Assembly: GCF_001420005.1 (NCBI RefSeq)
Contig: NZ_LJAK01000006.1
Location: 124,001-188,000 of the forward strand
Origin: Loktanella sp. 3ANDIMAR09
GTDB taxonomy: Bacteria > Pseudomonadota > Alphaproteobacteria > Rhodobacterales > Rhodobacteraceae
Direction of reading: 5' to 3'
DNA length: 64,000 bases
Of the stretch, positions 44,300 through 52,270 are shown one piece after another. The notes below the pieces were generated by a model that saw only the letters and a list, made by a program, of their open reading frames with translations, did not search any database and was not told the DNA's origin. Both the position numbers and the translations under genes were made by a program. Position 1 is the first letter of the stretch, and every line of letters starts with the position of its first letter.

Positions 44300-44701
44300 A
44301 TGGCTATGAAAATTCGTCTCGCCCGCGGCGGTTCCAAAAAGCGCCCCTATTATTCCATCGTTGCTGCCGACAGCCGCATGCCGCGCGACGGCCGTTTCAA
44401 GGAAAAGCTGGGCACCTATCAGCCGATGCTGTCCAAGGACGATGAAAACCGCGTCAAGATGGACATGGAGCGCGTGACCTACTGGCTGGGCCAGGGCGCA
44501 GAACCCACCGACCGCGTCGCCCGCATGCTGGAGGCCGCAGGCCACCTGCCCAAGAAAGACCGCCAGAACCTGAAAAAGGGTGAGCCGGGCAAAGCTGCCA
44601 AGGCACGCGCCGAAGAAAAGGCCGCCAAGCAGGCCGCCATCGACGAGGCCGCTAACGCCCCCGCCGAGGCCCCCGCAGAAGAGGCCGCAGCAGAGGAGTA
44701 A
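44300..44701 (+). CDS. rpsP: 30S ribosomal protein S16
   Basis: The 133-residue S16 protein starts with [20 protein letters not shown] and continues with the conserved [15 protein letters not shown]. The core ends near residue 85 and is followed by an alanine/lysine/glutamate-rich tail, as usual for alphaproteobacteria. An AAGAAGGA ribosome-binding site lies upstream. A strong terminator follows, so part of the transcripts should stop before rimM. Confidence 0.97.
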   Translation: MAMKIRLARGGSKKRPYYSIVAADSRMPRDGRFKEKLGTYQPMLSKDDENRVKMDMERVTYWLGQGAEPTDRVARMLEAAGHLPKKDRQNLKKGEPGKAAKARAEEKAAKQAAIDEAANAPAEAPAEEAAAEE

Positions 44702-44723
44702 ATCCTGCGCCGCGTGACCGATT

Positions 44724-44758
44724 GGCCCGCCTGTGCACCCGCACGGGCGGGCCTTTTT
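44724..44758 (+). terminator. Rho-independent terminator between rpsP and rimM
   Basis: GGCCCGCC and GGCGGGCC pair, with an inner GTGC-ACCC-GCAC stem, and a T5 run follows. It would separate rpsP from the rimM group or attenuate read-through. Confidence 0.9.
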
Positions 44759-44831
44759 CGTATCGCGCCCCTATTCCGCCCGCTCCCTGGTCGCGCTACA
44801 CTCGATCCCGAACAGAATTCAGGGGCGTTGC

Positions 44832-45341
44832 ATGACCGAGACCGTAATCGTGGGCCGTATCGGCGGATCATTCGGCGTCAAAGGCGAGGTCCGGATCAAA
44901 TCCTTCTGCGCCGATCCGCAGGCCATCGCGGATTATACACCGTTGACGACTGCGGACGGGCGCAGCTTTGCCCAGATGGTGCTGACGGGGCAGACCAATG
45001 GCGGTTTCACCGCGCGGCTGGACAGCGTCATCACCAAGGAAGACGCCGATGCGCTGCGTAACGTCGATCTTTATGCGCCGCGCGATGTGCTGCCAGCCCT
45101 GCCCGACGACGAATATTATTACACTGATCTGATCGGGTTGACCGTGGTCGATACCGGCGGCGTGACGTTGGGCACGGTCGCGCGGGTGGTCGATCACGGC
45201 GCTGGTGATCTGCTGGATGTGACGGTGGCCGGGCAATCCGACACGGTCCTGATCCCCTTCACCCGCGCGGCGGTTCCCACGGTCGATCTGACCAGCCGTC
45301 GCATCGTGGCCGATCCACCCGAGGGTCTGTTCCCCACATGA
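44832..45341 (+). CDS. rimM: 16S rRNA processing protein RimM
   Basis: A 169-residue 30S maturation factor that binds S19. It begins MTETVIVGRIGGSFGVKGEV and has the PRC-barrel domain from about residue 95 (DDEYYYTDLIGLTVVDTGGV). The ATG at 44832 was chosen because family homology starts there; upstream codons lie in the terminator region. Its stop overlaps the first sulfotransferase gene (ATGA), an unusual partner. Confidence 0.95.
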   Translation: MTETVIVGRIGGSFGVKGEVRIKSFCADPQAIADYTPLTTADGRSFAQMVLTGQTNGGFTARLDSVITKEDADALRNVDLYAPRDVLPALPDDEYYYTDLIGLTVVDTGGVTLGTVARVVDHGAGDLLDVTVAGQSDTVLIPFTRAAVPTVDLTSRRIVADPPEGLFPT

Positions 45342-46141
45342 GGCAGATTTTCATCCATCCGGGGTTCCACAAGACCGGGACCAGCTCGATCCAGCATTTC
45401 CTGTGGTACAACCGCGAAACGCTGGACCCGTTCGGCGCACCGGTGATGCTGCGGCACATGAAACCGCTATTGCAGATCATCGGGCGGTTTTCGCGCACGC
45501 TGAACCCCCTGGACCTGATGGATTACGTGGCCCGCATGGACGATGCATTTGCCGTGGCGGCCCCCCGCAGCGACCAGAACATCATCATGTCCTGCGAAGG
45601 ATTGCTGGGCAACCTTCCCGGCGGGCCGGGGGTCGCCTCTTACGCGCCGTCGGTCACGCTGGCCGCCTATCTGACCGGCTACCTCTCGGAACGGTTCCCC
45701 GATGTGCGGCAACGCATGATCCTGACGACGCGCGATGCCGACGGCTGGCTGTTCAGCACCTACCGGCATCATCTGCGCGGACACCGGCTGAAACTGGATT
45801 TCAAGGAATTCGCGGCCCTGCACGCAGGCACCGCCGATCTGGATAAAACCGTGGCAGAGGTGGCAGACGTGATCGCCCCCGTGCCCGTCGACACTCTGCC
45901 GATGACCGACCTGCTGGCGCATGATTTGGGGCCCGGTGGCGCGTTGTGCGAACACATGGGTGTGTCGCCCAAGATCATGGCGCAGCTGGCACCTGTGGGG
46001 ACCGGCAATGCGGGACCGGATACCGCGTTGTGGCAGAAATTCCTGGACCTGAACCGCAGCCCGCTGGCCGATCGCGCAGTCGCCGCCGAAAAGGAACGCC
46101 TGGCGGCAGAGGCAAACCTGGGCGGCTGGCGGTTCGCCTGA
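45338..46141 (+). CDS. Sulfotransferase-like protein 1 (rimM-trmD operon)
   Basis: A 267-residue protein with a clear 5'-phosphosulfate-binding loop at the N-terminus (FIHPGFHKTGTSSIQHFL, about 5-22). The second region, QRMILTTRDADGWLFSTYRH (about 125-144), has the Arg-Asp and Ser expected for 3'-phosphate binding. It is cytoplasmic with no signal peptide. It overlaps rimM by ATGA and is followed one base later by its paralogue. The acceptor is unknown. A sulfotransferase inside a ribosome-maturation operon has no obvious functional link; cotranscription may only exploit a strong promoter. Confidence 0.82.
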   Translation: MRQIFIHPGFHKTGTSSIQHFLWYNRETLDPFGAPVMLRHMKPLLQIIGRFSRTLNPLDLMDYVARMDDAFAVAAPRSDQNIIMSCEGLLGNLPGGPGVASYAPSVTLAAYLTGYLSERFPDVRQRMILTTRDADGWLFSTYRHHLRGHRLKLDFKEFAALHAGTADLDKTVAEVADVIAPVPVDTLPMTDLLAHDLGPGGALCEHMGVSPKIMAQLAPVGTGNAGPDTALWQKFLDLNRSPLADRAVAAEKERLAAEANLGGWRFA

Positions 46142-46142
46142 G

Positions 46143-46940
46143 ATGACCCGCGTCATCGTCCACCCCGGTTTTCACAAGACCGGGACATCCAGCCTGCAAA
46201 CCTACCTGACCCAACACCGTGCAACGCTTTGCCCGCATTTCGCGTTCTACGGTAAGGACGACTTCTTGCAGGCCGGTGCAGCGGCGCGCCTCTATGCGCA
46301 ACGCCCGTTTCGGTGGCGTCTCTGGGCCTTTCGGCGCCGCCTTGACCGGTTTCTGGCCACGATCCCGGACGCCCCCGTGATCGTGCTGAGCCGCGAGACA
46401 TTCAGCGGGGCGATGCCGGGCCACCGCCGCATCTCCGGCAAACTCATCACAAGGTACCATGACGTGGCCGTGCCATTGGGCCATCAAATCAATGCGGCAC
46501 TGCGCGGCCGGTTCGGGCCGGACGTGCAGATTACCTATTTCTATACCCTGCGTGACCGCGAGGACTGGATCAGGTCGGTCTATGGTCACCTGCTGCGATC
46601 CATTCACCTGACCTGCGATTTCGGCGCGTTCCGCGCGCAATTTCCCGATCTGATCGACCCCGCGGCCGAGGCCATGCGCATCACGCAGGATCTGGGCATT
46701 ACCGATGTGCATTGCGCCGATCTGCACGATATCGGCCACCGCCGCGCCGGACCCGCAAGCGCGTTGCTGGACCTCGCAGGCGTTCCGGCAGAGGTTCAGG
46801 AGGCCCTGCCGCCCGCTGCCCGCGCGAATACCGGAGAGGACCTTGAATTGCAGAAAACCTTTCTGGCACTGAACCGCGCGGGCCTGAGCAAGGCCGCGTT
46901 GAAACGCCGCAAGGAGGATCTGCGCAGACAGGCAAACTAA
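46143..46940 (+). CDS. Sulfotransferase-like protein 2 (paralogue)
   Basis: A 265-residue paralogue of the preceding protein, starting VIVHPGFHKTGTSSLQTYL, with YFYTLRDREDWIRSVYGHLL (about 135-154) as the 3'-phosphate region. The two share the HPGFHKTGTSS-(I/L)-Q core, so they arose by tandem duplication and have since diverged widely. It is separated from the first by one base. After its stop there are 64 bp to the DUF1328 gene. Confidence 0.82.
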   Translation: MTRVIVHPGFHKTGTSSLQTYLTQHRATLCPHFAFYGKDDFLQAGAAARLYAQRPFRWRLWAFRRRLDRFLATIPDAPVIVLSRETFSGAMPGHRRISGKLITRYHDVAVPLGHQINAALRGRFGPDVQITYFYTLRDREDWIRSVYGHLLRSIHLTCDFGAFRAQFPDLIDPAAEAMRITQDLGITDVHCADLHDIGHRRAGPASALLDLAGVPAEVQEALPPAARANTGEDLELQKTFLALNRAGLSKAALKRRKEDLRRQAN

Positions 46941-47004
46941 CGCGCATGGAACAAAATGTCGCAGCCCCGGGTTGGATTATTAGTCAAACCAGAAAGGATC
47001 TATC

Positions 47005-47166
47005 ATGATCGGTTGGATTATCACTCTACTCGTTATTGCCGCCATCGCGGCGCTGCTCGGCTTTGGCCGGATCAGCGGCCTTGCCCTCACCGGTGCAAAA
47101 GTACTGATCGGCATCGTGCTGATCCTGTTCCTGCTCGTGATTTTTGGCATCGTCGCGATCGCCTAG
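47005..47166 (+). CDS. DUF1328 small membrane protein
   Basis: A 53-residue protein with two helices separated by a short polar turn: IGWIITLLVIAAIAALLGFG and GAKVLIGIVLILFLLVIFGI. It matches the DUF1328 (YtjA-like) family, whose function is unknown. An AAAGGA site lies before the ATG. It falls between the sulfotransferase pair and trmD. Confidence 0.9.
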   Translation: MIGWIITLLVIAAIAALLGFGRISGLALTGAKVLIGIVLILFLLVIFGIVAIA

Positions 47167-47189
47167 TGCAAGGCGGCCCGCGCCGCGCT

Positions 47190-48023
47190 ATGACGCGGGC
47201 CATGACTGACACGCCCCGTTCCGCCGGTCGCAAGACCATCCGCCCCACGCTGCAACCGCGCGACCTGATGACCGACCAGCCAGAGCTGGCGGGCGTCTGG
47301 ACCGCGCAGGTGTTGACCCTGCTGCCAGAGGCATTCCCCGGTATTCTGGGCGAAAGCCTGCTTGGTCGCGCGCTCAAGGACGATCTGTGGCAGCTGAATG
47401 TCACCGACCTGCGCCACTACGGTGAGGGTAAACACCGCAACGTCGATGACACCCCGGCGGGTGGCGGTGCCGGCATGGTATTGCGCGCCGATATCCTGGA
47501 CCGGGCGCTGCACGATGTGCGTGCCGGGTCGCGCGGGCGCAATCCGCTGATCTATCTGACGCCACGCGGTCGTCCCATGACGCAGGCGCTGATGCACAAG
47601 CTGGCCGCCGGTGACGGCGTGACCCTGTTATGCGGGCGTTTCGAGGGGGTGGACGAGCGCGTGATCGAGGCGCACGACATGATCGAGGTCAGCCTTGGCG
47701 ACTTTGTCATGACCGGCGGAGAGATCGCCGCAATGGCCTTGATTGACGCAACGGTCCGTCTTATACCCCGCGTGCTTGGGAATCAGGCATCCGTGGAAGA
47801 AGAATCCTTTTCTCATGGATTGCTTGAACATCCCCAGTACACGAAACCCGCCGTCTGGAACGGTCGCGCGATACCCGAAGTTCTTCTGTCGGGGCACCAC
47901 GCGAAGATCACCGACTGGCGACGGGCACAGGCCGAAAGGCTGACAAAGGAACGCAGACCTGACCTCTGGCGGGCTTATTGTGCGGTGCACGGTAGGGACC
48001 CGGACGAAGACACAGAGCTCTGA
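47190..48023 (+). CDS. trmD: tRNA (guanine-N1)-methyltransferase
   Basis: The SPOUT-fold enzyme (277 aa, or 273 from the ATG at 47202) methylates G37 of tRNAs to prevent frameshifting. The trefoil-knot motifs are LLCGRFEGVDERVIE and SLGDFVMTGGEIAAMALID. The domain starts at AGVWTAQVLTLLPEAFPGIL; the N-terminal 28 residues are an extension. Neither start has a good ribosome-binding site. The order rpsP-rimM-trmD-rplS is conserved across bacteria. Confidence 0.94.
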   Translation: MTRAMTDTPRSAGRKTIRPTLQPRDLMTDQPELAGVWTAQVLTLLPEAFPGILGESLLGRALKDDLWQLNVTDLRHYGEGKHRNVDDTPAGGGAGMVLRADILDRALHDVRAGSRGRNPLIYLTPRGRPMTQALMHKLAAGDGVTLLCGRFEGVDERVIEAHDMIEVSLGDFVMTGGEIAAMALIDATVRLIPRVLGNQASVEEESFSHGLLEHPQYTKPAVWNGRAIPEVLLSGHHAKITDWRRAQAERLTKERRPDLWRAYCAVHGRDPDEDTEL

Positions 48024-48074
48024 GGCACGCATAAACGTCGCGGGAAAACCCGTGCTATCATAGGAGCGCATGAT

Positions 48075-48452
48075 ATGGATATCATCGCACAGATCGAAGC
48101 GGAGCAGGTTGCTGCGCTGGGGAAGACCATCCCCGATTTCAAGGCGGGTGACACCATCCGCGTCGGTTACAAAGTGACCGAAGGCACCCGGACACGGGTT
48201 CAGAATTACGAAGGCGTCTGCATCGCCCGCAAGAACGGCCGCGGCATCGCCGGTTCGTTCACGGTCCGCAAGATTTCCTTTGGCGAGGGTGTGGAACGCG
48301 TGTTCCCGCTGCATTCGACAAACATCGACGAGATCACCGTGGTGCGCCGCGGTAAGGTCCGCCGGTCCAAGCTGTACTATCTGCGCGCCCGTCGCGGTAA
48401 GTCCGCGCGTATCGCCGAGATGTCGAACTACAAGCCCCAAAAAGACGCATAA
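48075..48452 (+). CDS. rplS: 50S ribosomal protein L19
   Basis: The 125-residue L19 protein starts with [17 protein letters not shown] and contains [20 protein letters not shown] and [20 protein letters not shown]. An AGGAGCGCATGAT site precedes the ATG. It is cotranscribed with trmD upstream and rpmE downstream. Confidence 0.97.
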   Translation: MDIIAQIEAEQVAALGKTIPDFKAGDTIRVGYKVTEGTRTRVQNYEGVCIARKNGRGIAGSFTVRKISFGEGVERVFPLHSTNIDEITVVRRGKVRRSKLYYLRARRGKSARIAEMSNYKPQKDA

Positions 48453-48463
48453 GGACGGACACG

Positions 48464-48685
48464 ATGAAAAAAGACATCCATCCCGATTACCACACCATCG
48501 ACGTCAAGATGACCGATGGCACCGTGGTCCAGATGAAATCCACCTGGGGCAAGGAAGGCGACCAGATGTCGCTGGATATCGACCCCTCCGTGCACCCCGC
48601 ATGGAACGGCGGCAGCACCCGCCTGATGGACTCGGGCGGTCGCGTGTCCAAGTTCAAGAGCAAATACGCCGGCCTCGGCTTCTAA
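48464..48685 (+). CDS. rpmE: 50S ribosomal protein L31
   Basis: The 73-residue L31 protein starts with [19 protein letters not shown] and ends with [11 protein letters not shown]. It has no cysteine, so it is the zinc-free form normal in alphaproteobacteria. It starts eleven bases after the rplS stop and is followed by a strong terminator. Confidence 0.96.
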   Translation: MKKDIHPDYHTIDVKMTDGTVVQMKSTWGKEGDQMSLDIDPSVHPAWNGGSTRLMDSGGRVSKFKSKYAGLGF

Positions 48686-48708
48686 GCCTGACGCCTGTGA
48701 CAGACGAC

Positions 48709-48735
48709 AAACGCCGCCCCCCGGGGCGGCGTTTT
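48709..48735 (+). terminator. Rho-independent terminator after rpmE
   Basis: AAACGCCGCCCC and GGGGCGGCGTTT pair around two bases, with a short T run. It ends the trmD-rplS-rpmE unit. Confidence 0.9.
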
Positions 48736-48892
48736 GCGTTGGGGACACAAGATTGAATCGATACCTGAAAACAACACTGCAAACGCAGGTTGCATTTCAG
48801 GATTTCATTCACCCCGAACACGCGCAAAGATCCGATGGGGTACGCTAAAACCGGCGTTTCGCAAAAACTTTGCACGGCGCAAGGACGATTTC

Positions 48893-49522
48893 ATGGAATT
48901 TCTTATCGGGATCGCCCTTGTCGGCTTGCTGATCTTACTCGTGACTTTCGCCCGCGGCACAGATGATCCGCCAGTGCGCCCTGAGGCCGAACCAGTCCGG
49001 CCACCGAAATGGAATATTCCACCAAAACCAACGCAACCAGGAGCCAGATCCAGGCCGCAGCCCAAGCCGTCATCCACGCCGTATCGAAATACCGAAAGCA
49101 GCCACACACTCACTGGTCCGGCCTACATCATCGACGGCGACTCGTTGCGCATCCAGAAAACGGAAATACGCCTGTTCGGCGTGGATGCCCCGGAATTCCA
49201 TCACCCCTTTGGCAAAAAGGCGAAATGGGCGCTGGTTCAGCTGTGTAAGGGTCAGACCATCCGCGCGGACGTCGTCTGCACCGACGATCACGGCCGCACT
49301 GTCGCACGCTGTTATCTGCCCGACGGGCGCGATCTGTCCGCCGAAATGGTCAAGGCCGGTCTGGCAATCGACTGGCCCAAATTTTCCGGCGGGCGCTATC
49401 GCGACCTCGAGGTGGACAACGCCCGCAAGAAAATGTGGCTGGCGGATGCACGCCAAAAGGGGTGGATGCACGTCTGGGAAAAATTCGACGCCGATCAAAA
49501 GGCGAAAGCGTCACGAGACTGA
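48893..49522 (+). CDS. Membrane-anchored staphylococcal-nuclease-like protein
   Basis: A 209-residue protein. It starts with one membrane helix (MEFLIGIALVGLLILLVTFA), followed by a proline-rich linker (about 25-70) and an SNase domain (about 75-200): YIIDGDSLRIQKTEIRLFGV, DAPEFHHPFGKKAK, GRTVARCYLPDGRDLSAEMV. The catalytic Arg and Glu positions are present. The linker and anchor place the nuclease in the periplasm. The ATG at 48893 follows AAGGACG; longer starts would run through the terminator region. Its end overlaps the convergent glycosidase gene by 12 bp. Confidence 0.88.
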   Translation: MEFLIGIALVGLLILLVTFARGTDDPPVRPEAEPVRPPKWNIPPKPTQPGARSRPQPKPSSTPYRNTESSHTLTGPAYIIDGDSLRIQKTEIRLFGVDAPEFHHPFGKKAKWALVQLCKGQTIRADVVCTDDHGRTVARCYLPDGRDLSAEMVKAGLAIDWPKFSGGRYRDLEVDNARKKMWLADARQKGWMHVWEKFDADQKAKASRD

Positions 49523-50506
49523 ATCTGCCGCGGTCTGCGCGTCCACGCGCACCAGCAGACCGTCCGGGGTGACATCGACGCGCACCGGGTCCATGATATG
49601 CCCGACAAAGGTTTCACCATCCGGTCGGTCGGCAAACCCCATCAGCATCAATCCCTGATCCGTGTCCAACAGGCTGGCCGCATAGCGATTGGGGGGCAAC
49701 GCCCCGTCCAGAAAGCCCGGTGCCAGACGCCACGGCCCCCGTGGGCCGTCACCGATCAGGTAGTGACTGCCCGTCACGGGCCGGGTCATGGCCGCGCGTT
49801 CTGCGCTGAAATGCTCTGCCGCGGTCGAAAACAGGCAGAACCAGCGGCCATCCACGTCAAAGACCTTTGGCACCTCCAGCTGACCGAATTCACCGATGAA
49901 AACCGGCGGCTGCAACGTCCATGCCACCCCGTCGGGCGACGTCGCCAGCCCGATACACCCGCCAGCATTGGGTTCGGCAATCCCTGCGGCGCGGGCGGTA
50001 AAGAACATCAGCCATCCCGGCCCCTGTGGGTCGCGGATCACCCAAGGGTCGCGCATCGCCCGGTCTGACCAGACACCGACCTGATGCGTGGCCTCGTAAT
50101 GGCGGGCATTGGGACCATCCATGTCCAGCGCCAGACCGTCACCCACGCGCGACCAATGGTGCAGATCATCCGATACCGCATGCCCGATCCGCTGATACAA
50201 GCCGTGCTCTGCCCGGTTCGTGCCCGTATAGTAAAGGTGCCAGCGCGCATCATCGCCCCGGACCACACATCCCGTCCATGTCGTGTAATTGTCCCACGCC
50301 TGCCCCTCTGCCGGACCGAAGGTCCGCCCCAGATGGGTCCAGTTCACCAGATCGACACTGGTTGCATGACCGATGCTGACGTTCCAGTGCCGCAGGTCGG
50401 GATCACCCAGATCGCGCGGCGCCTGCAGGAAATAACCGTGCCAGACATCGCCGTCGCGCAGATACCAGCTGTCCCAGATAAATTGATCATCCAGCGCAAG
50501 AACCAT
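49511..50506 (-). CDS. Five-bladed beta-propeller glycosidase (GH32/GH43/GH68-like)
   Basis: A 331-residue cytoplasmic protein built of repeated W-x-Y/H strands typical of clan GH-J/GH-F propellers. It has a first acidic site in FIWDSWYLRDGDVWHGYFLQ, an RDP motif in AMRDPWVIRDPQGP, and a likely acid/base Glu in QLEVPKVFDVDGRW. These match the Asp, Asp and Glu of fructosidase-like enzymes, though the first motif is WDSW rather than WMNDPNG. The exact substrate, fructan, arabinan or other, is open. It overlaps the nuclease gene by 12 bp at the 3' end and appears monocistronic. Confidence 0.82.
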   Translation of the reverse strand: MVLALDDQFIWDSWYLRDGDVWHGYFLQAPRDLGDPDLRHWNVSIGHATSVDLVNWTHLGRTFGPAEGQAWDNYTTWTGCVVRGDDARWHLYYTGTNRAEHGLYQRIGHAVSDDLHHWSRVGDGLALDMDGPNARHYEATHQVGVWSDRAMRDPWVIRDPQGPGWLMFFTARAAGIAEPNAGGCIGLATSPDGVAWTLQPPVFIGEFGQLEVPKVFDVDGRWFCLFSTAAEHFSAERAAMTRPVTGSHYLIGDGPRGPWRLAPGFLDGALPPNRYAASLLDTDQGLMLMGFADRPDGETFVGHIMDPVRVDVTPDGLLVRVDAQTAADSVS

Positions 50507-50573
50507 CGCAAGCCTTCTCCAGTTCGTTTCGGGCCGCCACCTGACACCCCGAGATTGGCCCCGACCATAACGC

Positions 50574-50601
50574 GAAACGCCGCCCCGAAGGACGGCGTTT
50601 C
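50574..50601 (-). terminator. Hairpin terminator after the DEAD-box helicase gene
   Basis: GAAACGCCG and CGGCGTTTC form a 9-bp stem with an inner CC/GG pairing around a CGAA loop, downstream of the helicase stop. It also lies in the leader of the glycosidase gene. Confidence 0.6.
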
Positions 50602-50621
50602 AAACCTGATCGGGAATTCTT

Positions 50622-51929
50622 TCAGCCGCGTCCACCGCCGCCGCCGGCACGCCTGCGACGCTGACCGCCACCGGGTTTGGCATTGGTGTGGCCCGGCTTG
50701 TTCTGGTTTGCGGGTTTGCCGCGACCGCCACCGCCGCCATTGCCTCCGCGCCCACGGCCACCGCCGCCGCCGTTGGGCCGCTTTTTCTGACCCGGCTGGA
50801 TTTCCCAGCGCGTGCCTGTCGCCGTCGGGATCGTCGATTTCATCGCTTTTTCGATGTCCTGCAATTCGATCATCTCATCGGGTGCAACCAATGCGACCGC
50901 GCTGCCGTCAGCACCCGCACGCGCCGTCCGGCCAATGCGGTGGACATAGTTTTCTGCCACGTTCGGCAAGTCGTAGTTATAGACAAAAGCCACATCGGGA
51001 ATGTCCAGACCACGGGCGGCCACGTCAGTGGCGACCAGAACCCGGACCTTGCCCTGCTTGAAAGCCTCCAGCGCGCGATCACGCTGGCCCTGGGATTTGT
51101 TGCCGTGGATGGAAGCGGCGGCAAAACCCTTGTTCTCGAGCTGCTTGTAGATCTTTTCGCAGCCATGCTTGGTCCGGCCAAAAACGATGGCCAGTTCGTC
51201 GCGATGCGCGTCCAGCAGTTCGACCAGCAGGTCGAACTTGGCTGCTTGCGCCACGAAATGCACCGATTGTTCGATCTTTTTCACGGCCTGACCCGGCGGG
51301 TTGACCTGCACGCGCACGGCATCCTTGAGGTAGGTATCGGCCAGCTCGCTCATCAACTTGGGCATTGTGGCGCTGAACATCATGGTCTGGCGATCGGCCG
51401 CCAGCAGCGGCGCGATCCGGCGCAGCGCGTGGATGAACCCCATGTCCAGCATCTGGTCGGCCTCGTCCAGCACCAGATAGATGGTTTCATCCAGACGCAC
51501 GGCACGGCGGTCCAGCAGGTCGATCAGGCGACCGGGCGTGGCAACCAGCAGGTCGACACCGTTTTGCAGACGTTTCTGCTGCGCCACGATCCCCGCGCCG
51601 CCCACGACCAGCGCCACCTTGAGGTGACTACCCATGGTATAGTTGGTCAGATTGTCGGCGATCTGTTTTGCCAGTTCGCGCGTCGGGGCCAGGATCAGGC
51701 CACGGACGGTTTTCGGGGCCGGTTTCGTGCCGGCCTTCATCAGCGCGTCGATCATCGGCAGGCCAAAGGCCGCCGTCTTGCCGGTGCCGGTCTGGGCCAG
51801 CCCCATGACATCGCGACCCTGCATCGCGTAGGGGATCGCCTGTTTCTGAATGGGGGTGGGTTCGGTGATGCCTTGCTCTGCAAGTTTTTCCACCAGGCGG
51901 GGCGCAAGGCCCAACATGTCGAAATCCAT
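50622..51929 (-). CDS. DEAD-box ATP-dependent RNA helicase (RhlE-like)
   Basis: A 435-residue helicase. It has the Q motif GITEPTPIQKQAIP, motif I AQTGTGKTA (about 47-55), PTRELAKQI, motif II LVLDEADQMLD, motif III FSATMP and motif VI HRIGRTARAG. The tail from about residue 380 is basic and glycine-rich, with RGG-type repeats, and should bind RNA. The ATG at 51929 has GGAAAGAG upstream. The 341-bp gap to mipZ holds a structured leader on its side. It probably acts in ribosome assembly or RNA decay, especially in the cold. Confidence 0.94.
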   Translation of the reverse strand: MDFDMLGLAPRLVEKLAEQGITEPTPIQKQAIPYAMQGRDVMGLAQTGTGKTAAFGLPMIDALMKAGTKPAPKTVRGLILAPTRELAKQIADNLTNYTMGSHLKVALVVGGAGIVAQQKRLQNGVDLLVATPGRLIDLLDRRAVRLDETIYLVLDEADQMLDMGFIHALRRIAPLLAADRQTMMFSATMPKLMSELADTYLKDAVRVQVNPPGQAVKKIEQSVHFVAQAAKFDLLVELLDAHRDELAIVFGRTKHGCEKIYKQLENKGFAAASIHGNKSQGQRDRALEAFKQGKVRVLVATDVAARGLDIPDVAFVYNYDLPNVAENYVHRIGRTARAGADGSAVALVAPDEMIELQDIEKAMKSTIPTATGTRWEIQPGQKKRPNGGGGGRGRGGNGGGGGRGKPANQNKPGHTNAKPGGGQRRRRAGGGGGRG

Positions 51930-51964
51930 ATATAACTCTTTCCGGGACCAGACGGCCCCTTGCG

Positions 51965-52045
51965 GCACACGGCAATCGTGTGCGGCGCAGATGGGTCGCT
52001 GCAAATAGTCGTCCACGCCGAATTGCCCGGACGCCGCTTGCGGCG
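51965..52045 (-). promoter_or_regulatory. Structured 5' region of the helicase gene
   Basis: Two hairpins, GCACACG-GCAAT-CGTGTGC (51965-51983) and CGCCGC-TT-GCGGCG (52032-52045), sit 36-116 bp upstream of the helicase ATG. They may form a cold-responsive or autoregulatory leader. The rest of the gap up to 52270 shows no gene. Confidence 0.35.
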
Positions 52046-52270
52046 CTGGACCCCCTGCGTGACCGTGGGAACCTGAAAATTTGACGGTGATTTGCGGGGC
52101 GTTCTGGCCCGGCCCTGCTCACGCGGCAGGATCATACGTCTGTGGGGCAGATGCGCCTTTGCGCAGCACATGTCAACCACCCAGACAAAAGCAGTGGCAG
52201 AAGGCCGCTTGCGCTTTTCACGCCGCACCACACAAGATAAGGTGTGCCAAACGAACAAGAGGGCTTTCGC

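Noticed and set aside
48734-48892. N-terminal extension of the anchored nuclease
   Set aside because: The open frame continues upstream, but the start at 48893 has a ribosome-binding site and gives a proper membrane anchor; the extension runs back into the rpmE terminator.
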